From Corallincola holothuriorum (GTDB lineage Bacteria > Pseudomonadota > Gammaproteobacteria > Enterobacterales > Neiellaceae): a DNA stretch of 64,000 bases. Position numbers and translations under genes: made by a program. Below, piece after piece: positions 55,117 through 63,977 of the stretch; position 1 is the stretch's first letter; each line of letters opens with the position of its first letter. The stretch covers positions 617,549-681,548 of the forward strand of contig NZ_QPID01000001.1 in NCBI RefSeq assembly GCF_003336225.1. The letters run 5' to 3'. The notes under the pieces are model-generated. The model searched no databases. It was not told the DNA's origin and worked only from the letters and a program-made list of their open reading frames with translations.

Positions 55117-55312
55117 TGCTCACATCCTTCTACTACGAATGAACAAACAAGGATTGATAAAACTGGATAGAAAACAATTCTGTTTCGACAGCGAATGTCG
55201 ATTGTTTCTACGTCCTTGTATGGGGTAAATAGCACGCATTAGCGCTCACTTGTGAGGCTAACATTATCACGACACATTCGACAAATATCATAGTGTGACA
55301 ACAAGTTACGAT

Positions 55313-56251
55313 CTATGATCTATCCCCTGCTCGCTGCAGCTTGTTATTTTCCTTAGCACAACCATTCCATTCGTTCAGCTGCCAATAGCGCTCCGTAAAC
55401 AGTGATTGTCCATTGGCTCCTGCTCGGATCCGCTGCGCATATTCAACTGACATTTCAGCATTGTGCGCGAAAGTACCGACAAACGCTCGTTGCTGGGAAG
55501 CATAAGCACCGTACGCTCTCTGGGCCAAGCTAAACTCGTCTTGGCCAAAGTCATAGTGTTGAAAATGTGCCTGATAACCTTGTTCAGAAGCCTGATCCAA
55601 CGAAGCGGAAATCAAATCAAAACAAGCTACGCGCGCTTCTCCTCCGGGCAAATATTGCTGCACATAGCTCATCTGGCTCAGCGCTTGTAAGTAAGGGGCT
55701 ATATCCGTGGGATAGCGATACCAAGTGTGGTTTTCTGCAACCGGATCAGGGCGCGCCCCAAGCTGATAAAGGCGGGCTTCAACCGCCCCCGAACATAAGG
55801 CATAGGGCCTGTCTTCATAGAAGCTCAACTTGGGCAGTTCTGCCTGCAGCGAAGCGCTAAAACAGAGGCGATGATCCACATGGGTGCCCACCGCTAACGG
55901 CGCATAAACGCGGTCGATGCTCAAGTCACACACCAATCCACGCAACTGTGTTGCCAGCGTTGCGACCACGGCAGCATCTGCTGCAGCGATATCCTCCAAA
56001 ATGAGCGAGCGAAAATCACAATAGGCTGAATGGCGAAATGGCGCATCTTCAAAGCCAAGTTCAAGCCCCCTCGCCTGCAATAGATCAAGCGCGCGGATAT
56101 TCTCGGCCAAGCGCTGGGCATAGCTGTCATCCCCCTTGCTAAAAACGGTCACGACCGTCACATCAATACCCGCCTCAACATCCTGCATGATCTTGCCTGC
56201 GCAAGAGAAAACCACGTCATCAAAATGAGGTGAAATATAGAGATGTTTCAT
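55313..56251 (-). CDS. PIG-L/LmbE-family deacetylase
   Basis: A 312-aa zinc deacetylase of the PIG-L family, whose members remove N-acetyl groups from GlcNAc-bearing substrates. The zinc motif is ISPHFDDVVFSCAGK (HPDD appears as HFDD), with the second ligand region VGTHVDHRLCFSASL. I chose the ATG at 56251, joined to the upstream stop by ATGA. It is the last gene of the chorismatase cluster. By analogy with mycothiol and teicoplanin pathways, it may act after the GT1 enzyme on a GlcNAc group. Confidence 0.88.
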   Translation of the reverse strand: MKHLYISPHFDDVVFSCAGKIMQDVEAGIDVTVVTVFSKGDDSYAQRLAENIRALDLLQARGLELGFEDAPFRHSAYCDFRSLILEDIAAADAAVVATLATQLRGLVCDLSIDRVYAPLAVGTHVDHRLCFSASLQAELPKLSFYEDRPYALCSGAVEARLYQLGARPDPVAENHTWYRYPTDIAPYLQALSQMSYVQQYLPGGEARVACFDLISASLDQASEQGYQAHFQHYDFGQDEFSLAQRAYGAYASQQRAFVGTFAHNAEMSVEYAQRIRAGANGQSLFTERYWQLNEWNGCAKENNKLQRAGDRS

Positions 56252-57063
56252 CGACACAACATCGCCGCGCCGACGGCATAACCCAAGGTCAATACCAGCA
56301 CGCTGCGATAGGTTGCCAGCCGTGAGTCATTCGCCGCATTAACGGCGGCAATTTGCGCGTCATTAAACAGATAAACCGTGTCGATACCGCCTGCGGCGAA
56401 TTGGGCGATAGACTCCAGCAAGGAAAAATCAGCCTGCGCGGGAAAATAGGAACAAGCACCGAGCGCCTGTGCTGCTTGCTTTTGCCCGCTGTTAACTTCG
56501 CACGGCAATGCCAAAGCAATAGATGAGGGCGAATCAGCCGGCCTTTGCGCCAATGCCTCGGCCACCCAGTGGCTAAATTTATCTTCATCTTCGTCATGCG
56601 TCCGCGTGTGCTGAGGCAACAGCAAAGGCAGTTGTGCCAAATCGCGTTCGAAGGTCTGGTAATGGTGGCCAAAGCCTAACTTAATTTGGGTTTGGCCTAC
56701 GTCCATCGCCCAGCCATTAAGCCCGATGCTCGCCAAATACTGCAAACCGCCATCAACCCCACTAAATAATGGGTTAGGCGCAGTAAATACCGGCTGCGCC
56801 AATCCGGCCAAACATGCCGATACCGCCGGGTCTAGCGCCCCGCCACCGCACAAAAAAACAGCTTCAAATGGCGCCGCCGGCAAGCACCGCCCCGCACTAG
56901 ACATTGTGGCTAACTCACCTCGATGCAGTTGCTGCAACACGGTCACCAACATCGGCGCAAACCGCTTATCTGTCATTAATTGCCACAAAGGCCCAAGTTC
57001 GGTTTGTGCATCCCACAGTTCCAACGGCGTGATTGCTGGGGTTTCGACAGGCTTAATGATCAT
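56248..57063 (-). CDS. ASKHA/sugar-kinase-like protein with permuted motif order
   Basis: A 271-aa protein that I do not recognise by name. It has features of the ROK/FGGY kinase fold in unusual order. A GGGALDPAVSACLAGLAQPV motif, normally near the C-terminus of such kinases, comes at about 75. The phosphate-1-like AMDVGQTQIKLGF follows at about 123, then FNDAQIAAVNA at about 235 and TLGYAVGAAML at the very end. This fits a circular permutation. The start overlaps the glycosyltransferase stop by 11 bp; the end overlaps the deacetylase. Kinase activity is not established. Confidence 0.6.
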   Translation of the reverse strand: MIIKPVETPAITPLELWDAQTELGPLWQLMTDKRFAPMLVTVLQQLHRGELATMSSAGRCLPAAPFEAVFLCGGGALDPAVSACLAGLAQPVFTAPNPLFSGVDGGLQYLASIGLNGWAMDVGQTQIKLGFGHHYQTFERDLAQLPLLLPQHTRTHDEDEDKFSHWVAEALAQRPADSPSSIALALPCEVNSGQKQAAQALGACSYFPAQADFSLLESIAQFAAGGIDTVYLFNDAQIAAVNAANDSRLATYRSVLVLTLGYAVGAAMLCR

Positions 57064-58249
57064 AATCAGACTCGGCCAATGCCAACACCAATTGGGCCGC
57101 ACTCTGCGCACCATCGACCTGATAACTTGCTGACACCCTGCGCATATTTGCCTGGATCTCAGGGGCGTTCAACAGTGCAGCTAACGCTTGGCTACATTCG
57201 CTCACACTTGCCTGCTGAAGGTCGAGTACTCGGCCGATGTTCTGTTTCGCAACATAAAATGCTTGATGAAATTGATCATTACAGATGGGACTGATTAAAA
57301 GCGGAACCCCGCCATGGATCGCCTCCATCACCGAATTGGCCCCGCCGTGAGTGATCATCACCGCAGCACGTTGCAACATCGATAATTGCGGGGTGTAGCG
57401 CGACAAGTAAACGTTGTCGGGTAGATCCACCAGCTCATCACTTCCCAGCAGGTCACTCACCGTGGCAACCAATTGCACCGGCATATCCCGAACCGCAGCA
57501 AACACCGTATTAAACATCTGCGGTTGGTAATAGATCTGACTACCCAGCGACATATAAATCAGCGGCATATCCGCGTCTAACCATGCCCAATCAAACTCTG
57601 TTTCATCACCGCGATCACACAGCGGGATCGATGGACCGACACATTCAACATCATTCGCTACCGGCCCCACTAGCTGCTCGGTGGTAAAGGCGATATTCAA
57701 AAATGGTGAAAGCATGTCACTGCTTTTGAACACGACATTCATGCCATGTTTCGAAAACAGCGCCTGCCGCTTGCTTTGCAACGAAGCCAGCGTATCAAGC
57801 AGCTCACTGGAGACCCGAGGATCCAATACTGGATTGAGTGAGTTGGATATAGCAACCCAAGGCAACTGAGCAGCATTGGCAGCAATCGCTGCACCATAGA
57901 GCATCGGATCGGTAATAATGATATCCGGCTTAAACTGGTTGATCGCAGCAGAAATACCCGCAATCCCCTCTTCTACCACGTCCACTAGCAACATCTCTAT
58001 CCACTGCCTAAGCCACTGCGCATTGCTCACCTGTTCGGCAAATTCGCAGCCACGATTTGCACTCCTTGCCGTCTGAGCCAAAGGCTGACCCAATTGGCGC
58101 GGCAGCGAAGCGGCGTGCAGTTGCGCTGAAATGTCATGGGAGGCATAAAAACCAACCTCAACCCCGGCGCGTTGCAAGTGCTGTGCAACCCCAATATACG
58201 GATTGATATGGCCCTTCTCGGGGATCAGGGTGAAAAGAATACGAGTCAT
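57053..58249 (-). CDS. GT1 glycosyltransferase (MGT-like)
   Basis: A 398-aa GT-B glycosyltransferase of the UDP-glycosyltransferase/macrolide type. The N-terminus is RILFTLIPEKGHINPYIGVA. The donor region is ISLGSQIYY-like (LIYMSLGSQIYYQPQ), and the nucleotide-sugar signature is RAAVMITHGGANSVMEAIHG plus GVPLLISPICNDQFHQAFYV. It should glycosylate a small acceptor made by the cluster. Start overlaps the upstream stop (TAATG). Confidence 0.92.
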   Translation of the reverse strand: MTRILFTLIPEKGHINPYIGVAQHLQRAGVEVGFYASHDISAQLHAASLPRQLGQPLAQTARSANRGCEFAEQVSNAQWLRQWIEMLLVDVVEEGIAGISAAINQFKPDIIITDPMLYGAAIAANAAQLPWVAISNSLNPVLDPRVSSELLDTLASLQSKRQALFSKHGMNVVFKSSDMLSPFLNIAFTTEQLVGPVANDVECVGPSIPLCDRGDETEFDWAWLDADMPLIYMSLGSQIYYQPQMFNTVFAAVRDMPVQLVATVSDLLGSDELVDLPDNVYLSRYTPQLSMLQRAAVMITHGGANSVMEAIHGGVPLLISPICNDQFHQAFYVAKQNIGRVLDLQQASVSECSQALAALLNAPEIQANMRRVSASYQVDGAQSAAQLVLALAESDYDH

Positions 58250-60021
58250 TAAATAACAACCTTATAGCGTTGCTGCCAATACGATAATGAGATGACACGA
58301 AATAACAGCGCGCGTTCCATCTCAGTTAACGGCTCGCGCTGTGTACTGAGCGAGAGCAAGGGCGCCAACTCTAAAAAGTGACCAATAAATTCAGCTGAGG
58401 TCTGCAATGCCGTCCGCGCTAATCGTTGATAAACCAGGCCTATTGATTGTGCTTTAGGTAAGGCGGATTTAGGCCGGGTACGCACCTGCTCCGGTAACAG
58501 ACCACGACTGCCCTGACGCAACAACCACTTCTCACAACCCTGTCGGTAACCCAGCTCTGGGTGGATCTTGCGGGCAAAGTCTAGCAACTCAATATCAGCA
58601 AAAGGCACCCGCGCTTCAAGGGAGTGGCGCATTGCATGAATGTCACCATTGTGCAGCAAGCGCGGCAACCAGCGTTTAACCACCAAATAGGCGGTCGCCA
58701 GCGAACGTTCGGTGGCACTGTGCCAACCGTACCCCGCAGATCCAGCCAGTCTTTGATACTTGTCGTTGAACATCTGCGTCAGTTCCTGCGCACTGCCTTG
58801 CGCCAATTTGGGCAGGCTAAATCGCGCCAAAATACCAGCCGGCGAATAGGTGGCGGCTTGGTCAAGCAAGAACGGATAACCCCAATGGATTTCATCCGCC
58901 GCATCGCCCACCAGTACCGCTTTAAACTGCGCCCCGGCAACACGGGCCAAATGAAACTGGGCAAACTCTTGCTCCCAGGCAGGCAGCGCATCATTCACTG
59001 CTGTCAACTCACTGAAACTCTTGGCAATCTGCTGTTCGTCCACATCAACAATCTGCTGCCGCAGCCCAATCTCTTGCGCGGCACTGCGGGCGAAAGGCAT
59101 ATCGTCTGAACTGACAATAAGTGAGTTGGCATAATCAATCTTGCCATGATCCGCGAAACGAATACTGAAACAGGCAAGTGGCTGCGGAGCCGCTTTATTG
59201 GCAATGGCGCTGATCAAAGTCGAGTCCAACCCACCACTGAGATAGGTTGCAACAGGCACATCCGCTCGCATTGCTCGATTCACCGCTTTACCGAGTAAAT
59301 GGCTCAACTCATCTTCGACATTCTGCTCTGGCGTTATTTCAGCCGTTAGTTGGTAATCGCGCCACTGCCGGATCACAAGGCCATTACTATCAATGTGTAA
59401 GCAATGACCCGGTTGCAGGTATTCAATGCCAGCGAACATCGAACTCTCTACCCCGCTAAAATAGGGCGCGACCAGATACTCAAGGATCGCATCCGCATCG
59501 GCCTTCACTGGCGTTTGCGCCACCGCAACAATGGCCTTGGCTTCAGAGCCGAACAGCAGTTCACCGTGCTGGTACTGATAGGCAAACGGCTTAACCCCAA
59601 GTAGATCTCTGGCGGCAAAGCCCTGCTTTAACTGCTCATCCCAAATAAAGAAAGCGAACATGCCATTAAAGCGATGCAGCGCCCGCTCTCCCCAACAGAC
59701 ATAAGCTGCCAGCACCACTTCGGTATCAGACTCGGTGGCAAACGACCATAGCGGCGCTAGCTCACGGCGTAACTCGGCAAAATTATAGATCTCACCGTTG
59801 TACACCAGGCAATAACGCTGATCGCGGGAAATGAAGGGCTGATCGCCGCCCGCAAGATCAATTAACGCAAGGCGCGTATGTGCCAGCGCAGCGCTGCCAT
59901 AGTACTTAAACCCACAACCATCCGGGCCGCGATGACGTTGCGCAGCAAGCATCGTCGGTAAACGAGTTTTAAAATTGGCGTGAGGATGATTAAAGTTAAC
60001 AATGCCCGCTAGGCCACACAT
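58249..60021 (-). CDS. Asparagine synthetase B-like amidotransferase, glutamine-hydrolysing
   Basis: A 590-aa two-domain enzyme. The N-terminal Ntn glutaminase begins MCGLAGIVNF with catalytic Cys2 and has RHRGPDGCGF and YNGEIYNFAELR. The synthetase domain has the PPi loop YLSGGLDSTLISAI and the later GDAADEIHWGYPF. In this cluster it is more likely to amidate or couple a pathway acid than to make asparagine. The start lies inside the end of the second synthetase gene (13-bp overlap). Confidence 0.9.
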   Translation of the reverse strand: MCGLAGIVNFNHPHANFKTRLPTMLAAQRHRGPDGCGFKYYGSAALAHTRLALIDLAGGDQPFISRDQRYCLVYNGEIYNFAELRRELAPLWSFATESDTEVVLAAYVCWGERALHRFNGMFAFFIWDEQLKQGFAARDLLGVKPFAYQYQHGELLFGSEAKAIVAVAQTPVKADADAILEYLVAPYFSGVESSMFAGIEYLQPGHCLHIDSNGLVIRQWRDYQLTAEITPEQNVEDELSHLLGKAVNRAMRADVPVATYLSGGLDSTLISAIANKAAPQPLACFSIRFADHGKIDYANSLIVSSDDMPFARSAAQEIGLRQQIVDVDEQQIAKSFSELTAVNDALPAWEQEFAQFHLARVAGAQFKAVLVGDAADEIHWGYPFLLDQAATYSPAGILARFSLPKLAQGSAQELTQMFNDKYQRLAGSAGYGWHSATERSLATAYLVVKRWLPRLLHNGDIHAMRHSLEARVPFADIELLDFARKIHPELGYRQGCEKWLLRQGSRGLLPEQVRTRPKSALPKAQSIGLVYQRLARTALQTSAEFIGHFLELAPLLSLSTQREPLTEMERALLFRVISLSYWQQRYKVVI

Positions 60022-61049
60022 GAGTTAGACCTACTCAACTGTTGGCGCAATAGCGTTAGCGTGATCCAGAGTGTTCGGTTAGCCAACGAACTCAGGTCGG
60101 GCTGAATAGCCAAACTTTTCGCCAACCGGTCAACAGCGGCACCATCCCAATATCTATCGAGACAAAAATCCGGTGCTAATCTGGGTTGCTTAACTTGGTT
60201 ACACAGCCAATCGGGCAACAGGTTTTGCCCCAATTGACGCAGTGCAGTCTTGTTACTATCAGCAACCCGTTGCCCCGCAGCAACCACTTCAGGGGCAAAA
60301 AAAGGCGAGTGATAAGGCAACTGTTGGCTACGAACAATTGCGCCGACTAACGGCAAATAATTAGCAGAGGGCACACCACTGAATACCTGATCGGCGGCAT
60401 CACCGGTGATCAGGCAGTCGATGCCATCCGCGTTCATCGCTTGAGACAGCAGCAATTTAGACACTGGATGCAGGTTATAGATCGGGGTTTCAGTCGCCGC
60501 AATAGTCTCGGGCAACGCGGCCACAAACTGCTCAGCATCAGCCTCAACCACGCGCAACGGCACACCAAAATGCTGCGCCGTTCGCTGGGTGATCTCCAAC
60601 TCACAATAGCCCGGCAATGCGCTAGCCAAGGTATAAACCTCCACATTGTCAGCGCCGATATGCTGCAGTAAAGCCAGTATTAAAGCCGAGTCAAACCCTC
60701 CGCTCAGCGCCAAACCACAGCGTGAATAGCGCCGTACGATTTGCTCAAGTGCCGAGGCCAGCGTGTCAAACAAAGGTAACGGACTAGCTAATACAGGATT
60801 GGGCTGACAAACAAGATGCCCGTTGTCCAACACAAGTCGGTAGCCCGGCGTCAGTTTATGCACCTGTTCAATACAGGTTCGGATCCCATCCGGGTCACGA
60901 TGCAAATACTGCAACACTCCTTGCCGGTCGAGCTTCAGTTCGCTCGAATCTCGGCAGAGTGCCGCGATAGTTGTGCCATGTGCTTGGCTGCCAACACGAT
61001 AGTAATAAGGAAAAACCGCAAACGGATCGCCCTCATAGATCACGCTCAT
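60009..61049 (-). CDS. Asparagine synthetase-like ligase lacking the glutaminase domain
   Basis: A 346-aa enzyme with an AS-type ATP-pyrophosphatase domain: LALSGGFDSALILALLQHIG, then VYTLASALPGYCELEITQRT and LITGDAADQVFSGVP. The first 80 residues look like the remnant back half of a glutaminase domain without Cys2. It could therefore form amides with an amine rather than with glutamine ammonia, as beta-lactam synthetase and lasso cyclases do. 4-bp overlap (ATGA) with the radical SAM gene before it. Confidence 0.85.
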   Translation of the reverse strand: MSVIYEGDPFAVFPYYYRVGSQAHGTTIAALCRDSSELKLDRQGVLQYLHRDPDGIRTCIEQVHKLTPGYRLVLDNGHLVCQPNPVLASPLPLFDTLASALEQIVRRYSRCGLALSGGFDSALILALLQHIGADNVEVYTLASALPGYCELEITQRTAQHFGVPLRVVEADAEQFVAALPETIAATETPIYNLHPVSKLLLSQAMNADGIDCLITGDAADQVFSGVPSANYLPLVGAIVRSQQLPYHSPFFAPEVVAAGQRVADSNKTALRQLGQNLLPDWLCNQVKQPRLAPDFCLDRYWDGAAVDRLAKSLAIQPDLSSLANRTLWITLTLLRQQLSRSNSCVA

Positions 61050-61852
61050 AAGCTGATCTCTCCAAGGGCGATCAGCTCAGCTCGATTCATTTGCCGATGC
61101 GGCTTCTCATCGGCAAAACCGCCCAGACAGCGGTAGCAGGTTGCCAGCGGTTGTTCACGCGTAAGGTATTGATGCACCTCAGTCACCAATGTCGGGCGCT
61201 CGTCTAACACCACACCGTCGTCTAAATACTTGGTATTACCGCCGTTGAAGCTATCGAAATGCGGTGGGCGGGTACACATATAGAACCGACCTTGATCAAC
61301 AATATGACAGCGTTCGCGCAGCCAACAACCCGCAAATACGTCGCGGGTTTCATCCTCTGCTGCGGGCGCTTGCCAGCGCGTCATCTGCACGAAATTCGAT
61401 TGCTCTTTTAGGTTCAACTCAACATCAAACTCAGCGGCTTTACGCTTAATAAACGCCAGTGTGGTTGGTGGTAATTTAGGTTTGGGATAAATTGAAATGG
61501 TTAATCCGTCCAATAATTGCCAGAAACGGTCGGGCATCTTTTCAATCAGCAAGGCATTGGTGGTCACTGACAAAATATTCGCCAGCGGCCTTGCCACTTC
61601 GATGCATTCCATCAATTGCGGATGTAATAAGGGCTCTCCGCCCACCAACTTTAAATAGGTTGGCGAAACCACTTTTAACGCCGCCTCTAAATCAGCTTTA
61701 ACCTGCGCGGGCGTAACACAGCGCGCTGGCAGCATCGGCGACAGAGAACAACACTCGGCACATTTTAAGTTACAATGATCAACGATATGCGCCTCAAGGG
61801 AGCGCGTCACGATACGGCCATTTTCGATGGGATATTCAAGCAACGGCTTCAT
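61046..61852 (-). CDS. Radical SAM enzyme
   Basis: A 268-aa radical SAM protein. The 4Fe-4S motif is VDHCNLKCAECCSLSP (CxxxCxxC), with KLVGGEPLLHPQLME as the SAM-contacting GGEP and SVTTNALLIEK after it. C-terminal cysteines (FAGCWLRERCHIVDQGRFYM, CTRPPHF, CYRCLGGFAD) suggest a SPASM-like auxiliary cluster site. The reaction is unknown. It lies between chorismatase and the synthetase genes with 4-bp overlaps at both ends. Confidence 0.9.
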   Translation of the reverse strand: MKPLLEYPIENGRIVTRSLEAHIVDHCNLKCAECCSLSPMLPARCVTPAQVKADLEAALKVVSPTYLKLVGGEPLLHPQLMECIEVARPLANILSVTTNALLIEKMPDRFWQLLDGLTISIYPKPKLPPTTLAFIKRKAAEFDVELNLKEQSNFVQMTRWQAPAAEDETRDVFAGCWLRERCHIVDQGRFYMCTRPPHFDSFNGGNTKYLDDGVVLDERPTLVTEVHQYLTREQPLATCYRCLGGFADEKPHRQMNRAELIALGEISL

Positions 61853-62922
61853 ACAACGACCTCATTTAGATCACAGCCACGGCTAAACACAGCTTCAATC
61901 TCAACCAATAGTTCGGAACGACAGATATCAGCCGCAACGTAGCTGACGTCAACTGCGGTGCCCAACTCATCATCAACCACCGATTGTATGCAGGCTAAAT
62001 CATCAGGATCACGCAGATAAACGCGGTACTGAGCCTGAACGCCGGGCACCTGATAATCACAACCTAACGCCTGTTTGGTGCACATCAGTATTCGTTTAAT
62101 GTTCTTCACAGCTAAGCGCGTCTGTCCATTCACATCACCCAAATGCAACGACTGGTGCCCTTCAATACTCGCCGTACCTGACACCCACAACTGCGCCCCA
62201 AATGGGCTTTCAATAAGCTGCGCGCGGGTAAACGAAGGCGCGTGACGCCCGTATTGAGGGGGATAATCAAAGGCACTGACCTGCTGACGGTTTTCTACGG
62301 CTTGGCAGGGAGTTCGACCAGCAATGAAATAGTGCACAAAACGATCACTGTGATGGCTGCCAACCGCAGTTGCTGCAGGCAAAGTTGTGCCCTGCCAAGC
62401 ACTGGTCGCAAACGCTTCGGCGCGACCACTGCAAAAATGCTGATACTGCTCGGTTCCCTGCTTTATTCCATTAATATCCGGCAGCTCATTCCACATTCGA
62501 TAGATAAAGGGAAAATTAAGCTCGGATAACAACCGACGAACTTGTAAATACCGCGCTTCGGCTTGCATAGCCAACGAGCCGACCGCCAGATCAAAACCAC
62601 CAAATACAACCTGACTGTTATAAGCCAGTATCATCTCACCGCTATGCCAATAGCGCGGCTGTTCACGGGAAATAAACAGCTCCGCATACGCGCCGGACAA
62701 CGGCACCAGTGAGGAGGTGATTTGAGGCCAGATAGGCGTTAGTTTCGCGGCTAAAAAACTTTGGTCAGCGCCATAGATGACGGCACCCAAGATACCCGCT
62801 TCGGACTGCCGACAGATCGCAGCATACTGCTGCAACGAAACGCGCTTAGAAATAACATCATGTGTGGTTTTGTCGCCCAGGTGTTGTTCCTCAACACCCT
62901 GCTTTAGGCCTTCCTGCTGCAT
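61849..62922 (-). CDS. Chorismatase family enzyme (FkbO/Hyg5/XanB2-like)
   Basis: A 357-aa enzyme of the chorismatase family, which splits pyruvate off chorismate to give hydroxybenzoate or a dihydroxycyclohexadiene carboxylate. Family marks are FPFIYRMWNELPDINGI, CSGRAEAFATSAW, DRFVHYFIAGRTPCQAVENR, QVSAFDYPPQYGRHAPSF and LWVSGTASIEGHQSLHLGDV, then NIKRILMCTKQALG of the YjgF-like C-terminal part. The subtype (3-hydroxy, 4-hydroxy or diene) was not resolved. It is the first gene of the seven-gene operon. Confidence 0.88.
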   Translation of the reverse strand: MQQEGLKQGVEEQHLGDKTTHDVISKRVSLQQYAAICRQSEAGILGAVIYGADQSFLAAKLTPIWPQITSSLVPLSGAYAELFISREQPRYWHSGEMILAYNSQVVFGGFDLAVGSLAMQAEARYLQVRRLLSELNFPFIYRMWNELPDINGIKQGTEQYQHFCSGRAEAFATSAWQGTTLPAATAVGSHHSDRFVHYFIAGRTPCQAVENRQQVSAFDYPPQYGRHAPSFTRAQLIESPFGAQLWVSGTASIEGHQSLHLGDVNGQTRLAVKNIKRILMCTKQALGCDYQVPGVQAQYRVYLRDPDDLACIQSVVDDELGTAVDVSYVAADICRSELLVEIEAVFSRGCDLNEVVV

Positions 62923-63610
62923 AAATAATCTCGACTTCCATAACGGTACTGCATCCTTTCAATACCATCATAACCGTATTTGGGTAAGCGCCCAAACAGA
63001 CCAGACAGTGACGACCGTCACCCATTTGCGGGGGATGATAACGGCGTAGCGCCGATTAGAACATTGATGCGGAGTAATAAATGCAACGCTGAGAAGCCGT
63101 TCGCAGAGGCTGGTTTGTTAAGGCGCTTGGACTCACGACAGGGTAAACCTATACATTCCTGACTTTTCGATATCCCATGTGCATCTCAGCGCTTGAGTTG
63201 TCCTCACTGAGTACAAATCGAAAAGTTTGCTATGGAAAATGGATACTCGAACCATTAGCAATAAACTAGCAGCGAGATGGTACGAAACCCTGAACGTATT
63301 GAATTTGGAACGATCACGCCTTGCAAGTTTAAGCATGTGAGCGAGATATCGGATGTAGAGATTGGCTCAGTGTTTCCCAAGGTGAACAAAAACATTCCAT
63401 ACTCTTCAATTTAATGGAGGAGAATAGTTCGGCTCATTTCCTTGTACTCGAAACTCTGTAATTCCAATCTACTTGCCTTGAGTTCTAACGCTAAGTGAAG
63501 GGGCAACAACCAGCACAAAGCGCGTCGTGATTGTTGTCCCGCGGAGCACCCATCGGGTGCGGAGCTATTCTTGCGCGCCTTGTTATAACGTGGAGTTCAA
63601 ACTTAAGGCT
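62923..63610. other. Intergenic region before the chorismatase operon
   Basis: About 690 bases. It must contain the promoter of the chorismatase operon near 62930-63000, though no consensus could be named. A short minus-strand frame (63133-63336, 67 codons) has no family and is not called. The attC-like site at 63482-63590 lies at its far end. Confidence 0.4.
63482..63590 (-). other. attC-like site (integron cassette recombination site candidate)
   Basis: Read on the minus strand it begins GTTATAACAAGGCGCGC and ends GTTGCCCCTTCACTTAGC plus GTTAGAAC, with internal GGGACAACAA/TTGTTGCCCC and GCACCC/GGGTGC stems. Length, ends and position 20 bases beyond the small ORF resemble attC sites. The outer arms do not pair fully, so it may be degenerate. 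Confidence 0.4.
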
Positions 63611-63835
63611 TCATTGCGCTGTTTCGAATCGACTGAGCGATCTGGATTTCCAGTACCAGTAGCCGCAGTAGACCCACGCTCCCGGGGGTAAAAGTAGGTT
63701 GAGAAGTAGCGAGTAAAAACCTACTAATGGAAGATTTTCTGCTGTGCTGCGTTTCGCGAACCGCAATGTAAAAAAGAAAACAATGATTGCCAATACAAAA
63801 GCAATCTGACCGAAGGTCGTCGCGTTAATATTCAT
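63611..63835 (-). CDS. Small two-helix membrane protein
   Basis: A 74-aa inner-membrane protein with two hydrophobic segments (IAFVLAIIVFFFTLRFA and GFYSLLLNLLLPPGAWVYC) joined by a basic loop. The end is RSLSRFETAQ. Not assigned to a family. Start has AAAGGA nine bases before ATG, so it is probably real. It may be the coding part of an integron-like cassette, given the attC-like site just downstream. Confidence 0.6.
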   Translation of the reverse strand: MNINATTFGQIAFVLAIIVFFFTLRFAKRSTAENLPLVGFYSLLLNLLLPPGAWVYCGYWYWKSRSLSRFETAQ

Positions 63836-63900
63836 AGTTCTAGGTCCTTTCAGAACGATTTCAAAATAGCGTTATAGACAATATGACTCCCACAAAAGGT

Positions 63901-63977
63901 GCTGACCTCCGCCTTCGTGGGTTAGCTAAAAGCCAGAGCCATAATGTATGTGTCAACAATACAAGCTGGAGGTCAGC
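63901..63977 (+). promoter_or_regulatory. Inverted repeat able to sequester a ribosome-binding site
   Basis: GCTGACCTCC at 63901-63910 is the exact complement of GGAGGTCAGC at 63968-63977, which contains the Shine-Dalgarno site just before the ATG at 63978. Transcripts reading in from upstream could fold and block translation. Confidence 0.5.

Noticed and set aside
58624..59109. 161-codon plus-strand frame
   Set aside because: It lies wholly antisense to the asparagine synthetase gene, whose motifs are clear.
63133..63336. 67-codon minus-strand frame near the window end
   Set aside because: Possible cassette ORF, but no ribosome-binding site or family could be supported.
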